Below are positions 31,959 to 36,496 of a DNA stretch of 36,496 nt, piece after piece. The notes below the pieces were generated by a model. That model worked only from the letters and a program-made list of their open reading frames with translations, was not told the origin of the DNA and did not search any database. Source of the DNA: Susulua sp964536195 (GTDB lineage Bacteria > Omnitrophota > Gorgyraeia > Duberdicusellales > 4484-171); NCBI GenBank assembly GCA_964536195.1, contig CAZHVO010000004.1, positions 1 to 36,496 of the forward strand. The letters are read 5' to 3'. The translations under genes and the position numbers were made by a program. Position 1 is the stretch's first letter. Each line of letters begins with the position of its first letter.

Positions 31959-32744
31959 TTGAGTTTAAAGAAACTTCTCCTCATCATCGGTGCAGTCTTT
32001 GTTGTCTGTCTTATTTTTATGGCTGGTTATCTTATAAAAAGTTATAGAAATTTGGAACAAGAAGTTAAAATTGAATTTTTATCGGCACTATCTACTACCA
32101 ACAATACCAGCCCAGAGAAAACATTATCCCAACCGGTTATTATAAGTAAAAATACTGTTAGTAGGGGAGACATCAATGTAAGTGAGCTCTTGGGAACCTT
32201 AAGGCTTTTAGGGACTGCCATGGGGAATCCGGTCGTTGCTTACATCGAAGACTTAACTAAATCCCGGATGAGTGCCTATAGGGTTGGAGATGCAATTTCC
32301 GGCGCAAAAATACTTAACATTCAAAGGGGTGAGGTAACCTTGGGAATAGACGGCCAAAAGGGAGTTTTATTTCTTACTGCAAGTAAAGAAAAGGCCGTCA
32401 CTAAGATTTCACCTACTAAAATGGTTATTAGCAAAAAGGGGGTTCTAAGCGAAATTGGCGGTGATATAAATGAAGCATTTAAGACAGCTAAAATTCTACC
32501 TCACCTTGATCTTACTAAGGGTAAGTTTTCCGGGTTTAAAGTCGATAATATTCAGAAAGGCAGTATAGCTGAAGATGCCGGGCTACAAAATGGAGACATT
32601 ATCAAAGCAGTCAGCGGCCAGCAGCTGGACACTCCCCAAAGAGCACTTCAAGTGCTGCGCAAAGCACGAAACCAATCCCAGATAACCGTAGATCTGATAA
32701 GAGGAAGTCAGCAAATACGGCTAAATTACGAGATAAGAGATTAG
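31959..32744 (+). CDS. GspC-like protein with PDZ domain
   Basis: This 261-aa bitopic protein has an N-terminal membrane helix (LLLIIGAVFVVCLIFMAGYL, residues 6-25), the GspC homology region (LLGTLRLLGTAMGNPVVAYIED to VTLGIDGQKGVLFL, about 73-135), and a PDZ domain (FKVDNIQKGSIAEDAGLQNGDIIKAV, about 190-258). GspC links the inner-membrane platform to the secretin and helps select substrates, so the place after the large exported protein is meaningful. The start is TTG 31959 with AGAAGGA about ten bases earlier. The long linker between HR and PDZ is charged and low in conservation. Confidence 0.85.
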   Translation: MSLKKLLLIIGAVFVVCLIFMAGYLIKSYRNLEQEVKIEFLSALSTTNNTSPEKTLSQPVIISKNTVSRGDINVSELLGTLRLLGTAMGNPVVAYIEDLTKSRMSAYRVGDAISGAKILNIQRGEVTLGIDGQKGVLFLTASKEKAVTKISPTKMVISKKGVLSEIGGDINEAFKTAKILPHLDLTKGKFSGFKVDNIQKGSIAEDAGLQNGDIIKAVSGQQLDTPQRALQVLRKARNQSQITVDLIRGSQQIRLNYEIRD

Positions 32745-33056
32745 TATCTAGCTAACTTTTAACCCTGTTCGCAAACCTTGCCCTTTCTGGTATAATATTT
32801 ACCTATGAAAGCCCATATTAAGACATTCGGCTGGCCGAACCGTAAGAATTTCGCTGGAGAATTAAAACGTTCGGCACGCCCTCAGGTTCTAACGGTGGAG
32901 CAATGAAGATATATACGAACCTTCGGTTGTCAGATGAACAAATTGTCACAAACCGATTTTACAATTCTTGGGAGAGGTATATACTAAGAATTAATCTATT
33001 GATTTATATAGAGTTAGAAAAATGGGGAGAAGGAAACCAAAGGTAAGTGAAATATT
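32745..33056. other. 312-base intergenic region with miaB-5'-like fragments and inverted repeats
   Basis: This gap has no normal gene. An extended -10 (TGG-TATAAT, 32788-32796) precedes a short frame starting at 32805 (MKAHIKTFGWPNRK and on, 33 codons). That frame's first 11 residues resemble the MiaB N-terminus MKVYIKTFGC with Cys changed to Trp. TTCGGC-TG-GCCGAA (32826-32839) is a perfect inverted repeat, and GCCGAAC (32834-32840) also pairs with GTTCGGC (32869-32875). A second miaB-like piece at 32910-32942 reads YIRTFGCQMNK but is out of frame with the ATG at 32903. The last 100 bases are AT-rich. Confidence 0.6.
32804..32838 (+). repeat. 35-bp direct repeat, copy 1
   Basis: This copy matches 35555-35589 with three differences in 35 bases; the last 22 bases are identical (core ATTAAGACATTCGGCTGGCC). 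It reads as the start of a MiaB-like protein. The two copies are 2751 bases apart and bracket four genes. Confidence 0.8.
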
Positions 33057-33683
33057 ATGAATAATATAAACAAGCATAGACACGAACACGATCATGGGGG
33101 TGTTGAGCGGCAGAAGCAAGGTGTGAGTAGTTTTGATATTCTTGATTCAGCACTTGTTTTCCATGAGCTTAAACTCAAAGAAGGTGATTCTTTCCTTGAT
33201 CTTGGATGTGGAGCCGGGGATTATACAATTGAGGCTGCAAAAATTATTGGAGATTCCGGAATAGTATACGCAGTTGATAAATGGAAAGAGGTGGTTTCCA
33301 ACTTAGCAAAAAAAGCTCAAACTCAAGGATTAAATAATATTAAAGCAATAGATTTGGATATTAATACTTCCTTACCGCTTGAAGATAATAACATTGATTT
33401 TTGTCTGCTGGCCCAGGTACTTCATGGATTTAATTTATACGAAGATACAAAAAACTTGTTTACTGAGATTCGCCGGGTTATCAAACCCGGGGGAAGTGTG
33501 GCAATTATCGAGTTTAAAAAAGAAGAAACAGAGTTCGGCCCGCCGATCGAGATACGTTTATCTTCTCAGGAGATTGAAGATGCAATGGCTGAATATGGTT
33601 TTAAGAAGATAAGTTTGACGGATCTCGGCTGCAGCTATATGATTAAGTTTCGGGGTAAAGTTAATATAGGTAAAGGGGGTTAA
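33057..33683 (+). CDS. Class I SAM-dependent methyltransferase with His-rich N-terminus
   Basis: This 208-aa protein has a class I fold: motif I FLDLGCGAGDYTIEAA (near 44-59), the acidic end of strand 2 VYAVDKW, and LLAQVLHGF with IRRVIKPGG (post-motif II/III), as in UbiE/MenG-like enzymes. The N-terminus carries an unusual HRHEHDHGG stretch (residues 7-15) that could bind a metal. The substrate is unknown. It is the first gene inside the segment bracketed by the 35-bp repeats and is followed 9 bases later by a HAD phosphatase. Confidence 0.82.
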   Translation: MNNINKHRHEHDHGGVERQKQGVSSFDILDSALVFHELKLKEGDSFLDLGCGAGDYTIEAAKIIGDSGIVYAVDKWKEVVSNLAKKAQTQGLNNIKAIDLDINTSLPLEDNNIDFCLLAQVLHGFNLYEDTKNLFTEIRRVIKPGGSVAIIEFKKEETEFGPPIEIRLSSQEIEDAMAEYGFKKISLTDLGCSYMIKFRGKVNIGKGG

Positions 33684-33692
33684 CTCCTTAAT

Positions 33693-34349
33693 ATGAAAAA
33701 TAAGAAAATTATAGATGTGGATTTAATTATTTTTGACCTTGACGGGACATTAGTAGACTCAAAAAAAGGCATAGTTGATGCCGTTAATTTTACTTTAAGA
33801 AAGCTGGGTTTAAATGAAAAGCCGTTTGGCGAAATCGTTTCTTTTATAGGGGCGGGAATAAATAGCTTAATCAGGAAAGCCATTGGGGAAAGAAACAGAG
33901 GTCTGTTTAATAAAGGAATATCAATATTCGAAGATTACTACAAAAAGCACGCTGCGGTAAAGAGCAGGCTTTATTCCCATGTGGAAGATGTTTTAGAATA
34001 TTTTAAAAGCAAATTGATGTTCGTTGTTACGAATAGAAGGAAAGATATGGCACTGGTGACTTTAAATAGCTTAGGAATCTATAAATATTTTAAGGATATA
34101 ATTAGTGGGGATGATGAGTCTTGCCTTAAGCCATCGGCATGTCCTCTTAACAAGGTTTTAAAATTTAATATAGATAAAAGAAGAAGTATAATAGTCGGAG
34201 ATATGGATCTGGACATTTTAAGCGGTAAAAAGGCTGGTATATTAACCTGTGCTGTAACTTACGGCATAGGGAAAAAAGAAGACATAATGAAAGCAGAACC
34301 CGATTACATAATAGATGATGTGGCGGAGTTGAAAGGTATTATAAAATGA
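33693..34349 (+). CDS. HAD-family phosphatase (phosphoglycolate phosphatase-like)
   Basis: This 218-aa hydrolase has HAD motif I FDLDGTLVDS with nucleophile Asp15 and Asp17, motif II VVTNRRK, motif III Lys in CLKPSACPL and motif IV VGDMDLDILSGKKAG. A helical cap lies between motifs I and II, as in Gph/PgmB-type enzymes. The substrate cannot be told. Motif II has Thr in VVTN, and all catalytic positions are present. It stands between the methyltransferase and lactate dehydrogenase genes with 9-base gaps on both sides. Confidence 0.85.
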   Translation: MKNKKIIDVDLIIFDLDGTLVDSKKGIVDAVNFTLRKLGLNEKPFGEIVSFIGAGINSLIRKAIGERNRGLFNKGISIFEDYYKKHAAVKSRLYSHVEDVLEYFKSKLMFVVTNRRKDMALVTLNSLGIYKYFKDIISGDDESCLKPSACPLNKVLKFNIDKRRSIIVGDMDLDILSGKKAGILTCAVTYGIGKKEDIMKAEPDYIIDDVAELKGIIK

Positions 34350-34358
34350 GATGATTAT

Positions 34359-35309
34359 ATGAGGCTATTAAAACCAAAGGTGTCAATCATAGGAGCTGGC
34401 AGCGTCGGAAGCTCTTTCGCATTTGCCTTAATGATGCGAGGCCTAGCCCGGGAAATCGTTATCGTTGATAAAAACGAGAAAAAATCAGCCGGTGAATGTA
34501 TGGATTTAAACCATGGTGCCAGTTTTGTCCATCCAGTAAATATACTTTCTTCTGGATATGAAGGTTGCAAAGGATCTGACGTAGTAGTGATTACTGCTGG
34601 TGCAAAACAGAAGCCAGGGCAGACAAGAATAGATTTGGTTCAAACGAATTTAGAGATATTCAAGAATATCATACCTAAAATAGTGAAATATGCCAAAGAT
34701 GCTATACTATTAATCGTTTCCAACCCTATGGATATATTAACATATGCAGCTTTGAAGCTATCCGGCTTTCCTTCGGGTAGAGTTATGGGTTCAGGTACAG
34801 TTTTGGATAGTTCAAGATTCAGGTATTTAATAAGTGAGCATTGTCATGTCGACCCGAGGAATGTCCACGCTTATATTATAGGCGAACACGGTGACAGCGA
34901 ACTTCCAGTATGGAGCCACGCTAATATAGGCGGGATGATATTGTCCAAATATTGTCCGATTTGCAATAACCGTTGTGATTATAAAAAAGAACTTGGGAAG
35001 ATTTTTGAAGAAGTAAAGAGCGCAGCTTACAAAATCATAGAATCAAAGGGTGCTACTTATTATGCCATAGGTTTAGCCTTGGTAAAAATTGTCGAAGCTA
35101 TATTAAGAGACGAAAATTCTGTTTTATCCGTATCGACTTTAATCGAGGATTATTATGGAGTAAATGACGTCTGCATTAGCTTGCCATCGATAGTTAATCG
35201 GGGAGGCGTGAAGAGATTCCTAAAGTTAGAGTTATCGCCCGTCGAGCAACAGCAGTTTGAAAATTCGGCAAATACTATAAAAGATATAATTAGAAATATT
35301 ATCCTATAA
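34359..35309 (+). CDS. ldh: L-lactate/malate dehydrogenase family, likely L-lactate dehydrogenase
   Basis: This 316-aa NAD-dependent 2-hydroxyacid dehydrogenase shows the Rossmann motif SIIGAGSVGSSFAFAL, the NAD acidic residue IVIVDKN, the substrate loop GAKQKPGQTRIDLV, VSNPMDILTYAA, catalytic VDPRNVHAYIIGEHGDSE (the Asp-His pair) and DSSRFR. In the specificity loop, Gln in KQKPGQTR is the lactate dehydrogenase residue; malate dehydrogenases have Arg there. Lactate/pyruvate is therefore the better call. A cysteine pair CPICNNRC near residue 203-210 is unusual in this family. A ferredoxin gene follows after 17 bases. Confidence 0.87.
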   Translation: MRLLKPKVSIIGAGSVGSSFAFALMMRGLAREIVIVDKNEKKSAGECMDLNHGASFVHPVNILSSGYEGCKGSDVVVITAGAKQKPGQTRIDLVQTNLEIFKNIIPKIVKYAKDAILLIVSNPMDILTYAALKLSGFPSGRVMGSGTVLDSSRFRYLISEHCHVDPRNVHAYIIGEHGDSELPVWSHANIGGMILSKYCPICNNRCDYKKELGKIFEEVKSAAYKIIESKGATYYAIGLALVKIVEAILRDENSVLSVSTLIEDYYGVNDVCISLPSIVNRGGVKRFLKLELSPVEQQQFENSANTIKDIIRNIIL

Positions 35310-35326
35310 AGGAGAGGAGGAGCGAT

Positions 35327-35515
35327 ATGAAAGCAAAAGTTGACCAAGATTTATGTATCGGAAGCCAGGATTGCGTTAATACCTGTCCACAGGTTTTTAA
35401 GATGAAAGAAGGCAAAGCGAACGTTTATGTTGAAAAAGTTCCAAAGGAAGCTGAAGAGAAATGCCGCACAGCAGCCAGTGGATGTCCTGCGTCGGCCATA
35501 ACAATGCAGGAATGA
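35327..35515 (+). CDS. Single-cluster ferredoxin with Ser in place of a ligand Cys
   Basis: This 62-aa ferredoxin follows the one-cluster bacterial/archaeal plan: VDQDLCIGSQDCVNTCPQVFKM at the start and CRTAASGCPASAITMQ at the end. In the usual CxxCxxC...CP pattern the positions are Cys10, Ser13, Cys16 and a late Cys before Pro; Cys20 and the other late Cys may form a disulfide. Replacement of the second ligand (often Cys or Asp) by Ser suggests a 3Fe-4S or Ser-ligated cluster. A GGAGAGGAGG ribosome-binding stretch precedes the ATG. Confidence 0.88.
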   Translation: MKAKVDQDLCIGSQDCVNTCPQVFKMKEGKANVYVEKVPKEAEEKCRTAASGCPASAITMQE

Positions 35516-35554
35516 CAAAGGGAAAAAGGTGTCAGTTCGTTTTTCCTTAGAATG

Positions 35555-35589
35555 TATGAAAGTCTACATTAAGACATTCGGCTGGCCGA
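35555..35589 (+). repeat. 35-bp direct repeat, copy 2
   Basis: This is the second copy of the repeat at 32804-32838, with three transitions. Read from ATG 35556 it gives MKVYIKTFGWPMAGL and a stop, like the MiaB N-terminus (MKVYIKTFGCQMN) with Cys changed to Trp and Gln to Pro. Flanking bases on both sides do not match copy 1. Confidence 0.8.
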
Positions 35590-35591
35590 TG

Positions 35592-35633
35592 GCCGGGTTA
35601 TAGTAGGACTATGGAAAGCCTGGCAGAGGCCAT
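35592..35633 (+). promoter_or_regulatory. Structured leader upstream of the hemerythrin gene
   Basis: GCCGGGTT (35592-35599) can pair with AGCCTGGC (35617-35624), and the enclosed ATAGT-AGG-ACTAT (35600-35612) forms an apical hairpin. ATGGCC (35589-35594) can instead pair with GGCCAT (35628-35633); the two folds exclude each other. Whether this is a regulatory RNA or only a repeat remnant is unknown. Confidence 0.45.
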
Positions 35634-35675
35634 GGTGGGGTAGCAAAGCTAAATAATGAAGTGGAGGTATTTAAT

Positions 35676-36215
35676 ATGATGCCGGTAGGACCTTTAATGA
35701 TTGAACACAGGCTTATAGAGCGGATGATACGTATAATGCAAGCTAACTTGGAGACTATAAATAAAGAGGGAAAAGTTGACCCGGACTTTGTTGATACAGC
35801 CGTGGATTTTATACGGACATATGCTGACAGGTGTCATCATGGCAAAGAGGAAGATATTTTGTTCAGGGATCTTGCAAAGAAGAAGATATCTGTTGAGCAC
35901 CAAAGGATTATGCAGGAGCTTATAGAAGAACATAAGATGGGCAGGAACAATGTTAAAAATTTGATCGAGGCAAAAGAAAAATATGTCCGTGGCGATAACA
36001 AAGCCTTAAAGGAGATAGTATCAAACATAGAAACCTTGGTTAAGTTCTATCCCAAGCACATCGAGAAAGAAGATAAGCGCTTTTTTATCCCCTGCATGGA
36101 TTATTTTACCGATGCCGAGAAGGATGCAATGCTTAACGAGATGTGGGAATTTGACCGCAAGATGATTCATGAGAAATATACGAAAATTGTCGAGAGCCAT
36201 GAAAAAAGAGATTAA
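35676..36215 (+). CDS. Hemerythrin-like (HHE) di-iron protein
   Basis: This 179-aa helical protein shows the hemerythrin/HHE ligand pattern: His11 (MIEHRLIE), His54/His55 with Glu58/Glu59 (CHHGKEED), His86 (EEHKMGR) and His128 with Glu132 (YPKHIEKED). Such proteins bind oxygen, sense it or handle iron and NO; the role here is unknown. The start at ATG 35676 fits GGAGG nine bases earlier; the in-frame GTG at 35661 has no site. The downstream TrmO-like gene begins 17 bases before its stop, so the two are translated together. Confidence 0.87.
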   Translation: MMPVGPLMIEHRLIERMIRIMQANLETINKEGKVDPDFVDTAVDFIRTYADRCHHGKEEDILFRDLAKKKISVEHQRIMQELIEEHKMGRNNVKNLIEAKEKYVRGDNKALKEIVSNIETLVKFYPKHIEKEDKRFFIPCMDYFTDAEKDAMLNEMWEFDRKMIHEKYTKIVESHEKRD

Positions 36216-36496
36216 AGTAAAACCCATAGGGATAATTCACACACCTTATAAAGAGCCCAAAGGCATACCCATACAAGGTACGTTTGAAGGGGGCATTGTA
36301 GGCAAAGTAGAGTTATTTCTAGAATATGTGCAAGGGCTTAAAGATATCGAAGGATTTTCGCATGTCGTATTGATTTATTACTTTAATAGATCGAAAGAGG
36401 AACAGCTTATCGGTAAACCATACCTTGAAGATGAGTCGCACGGGATCTTTGCGATAAGAAGTCCTCATAGGCCTAATCATATCGGGTTTTCTATTG
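36199..36496 (+). CDS. TrmO/TsaA-family SAM-dependent methyltransferase, N-terminal part (cut by window edge)
   Basis: About 99 residues are visible. IKVKPIGIIHTPYKEPKGIPIQ at the start and GIFAIRSPHRPNHIGFS near the edge are the signatures of the UPF0066/TsaA family, which includes the tRNA t6A methyltransferase TrmO. The family's usual RPNPIG reads RPNHIG here. Short versions of this family occur in anaerobes and archaea next to redox proteins, and their substrates are not always tRNA. It overlaps the hemerythrin gene by 17 bases. The C-terminal part is missing because the window ends. Confidence 0.87.
   Translation, partial: MKKEIKVKPIGIIHTPYKEPKGIPIQGTFEGGIVGKVELFLEYVQGLKDIEGFSHVVLIYYFNRSKEEQLIGKPYLEDESHGIFAIRSPHRPNHIGFSI

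Noticed and set aside
35518..35550. Hairpin AAGGGAAAAA...TTTTTCCTT after the ferredoxin gene as a terminator
   Set aside because: The stem is mostly A-T with a bulge, and no T run follows it, so it is too weak to call.
1..36496. tRNA, rRNA, transposase, integrase or prophage genes
   Set aside because: None could be recognised on either strand; the repeat pair at 32804/35555 has no recombinase gene beside it.

Overview
The window reads as an AT-rich chromosomal segment of an anaerobic or microaerophilic diderm bacterium. The clues are rubredoxin, rubrerythrin and superoxide reductase instead of catalase and SOD, hemerythrin, a secretin (hence an outer membrane), and the MEP-pathway gene ispH. 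The set of type II secretion/type IV pilus genes and a large surface protein ending in a CFI-type C-terminal box would suit a lineage such as Candidatus Omnitrophota, but that placement is inference. Almost all genes lie on the plus strand; only ispH and a prenyl synthase are on the minus strand.

Layout: (1) 1-3192 holds the C-terminal part of EF-G, then a convergent ispH/polyprenyl synthase pair. (2) 3259-6109 is an oxidative-stress and iron-redox run: a 44-aa Cys/Lys protein, a flavin reductase, rubredoxin, rubrerythrin, superoxide reductase, a ferritin-like protein and glutaredoxin. (3) 6115-9534 is a metal/arsenic and thiol run: a YHS-permease fusion, a thioredoxin-reductase-like flavoprotein, a PNPOx-like protein, a thioredoxin-type arsenate reductase, and ArsR with its own promoter and palindrome. 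Its expected efflux partner, Acr3, lies 5 kb further on (14723-15805). (4) Between ArsR and Acr3 sits an unusual block: a LysW-like zinc-ribbon protein with a polyacidic tail, a small exported acidic protein, a strong hairpin terminator/attenuator, then a tight operon of lysine 2,3-aminomutase, Ddl-like ATP-grasp ligase, S66 LD-carboxypeptidase-like enzyme and a second divergent ATP-grasp protein. An AlaDH-fold dehydrogenase paired with a third ATP-grasp ligase follows Acr3. This is the best candidate here for an undescribed biosynthetic system, perhaps making a beta-lysine-containing amide.

(5) 17977-32744 is a type II secretion/type IV pilus-like locus: GspF, a PilM-PilN fusion, a PilO-like protein, a tiny MerR-type regulator with a palindrome at its promoter, a GspA-like ATPase, a GspB/C-like protein, a secretin carrying a TonB-like C-terminal domain, GspE, a 1704-aa two-propeller surface protein (a likely substrate) and a GspC-like PDZ protein. 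No pseudopilin genes are present. (6) 33057-36496 holds a methyltransferase, a HAD phosphatase, a lactate dehydrogenase, a one-cluster ferredoxin, hemerythrin and a truncated TrmO/TsaA-like gene. A 2.75-kb stretch of this region is bracketed by 35-bp direct repeats (3 mismatches) that resemble the 5' end of a miaB-type gene.

No rRNA, tRNA, CRISPR array, transposase or integrase gene was seen.
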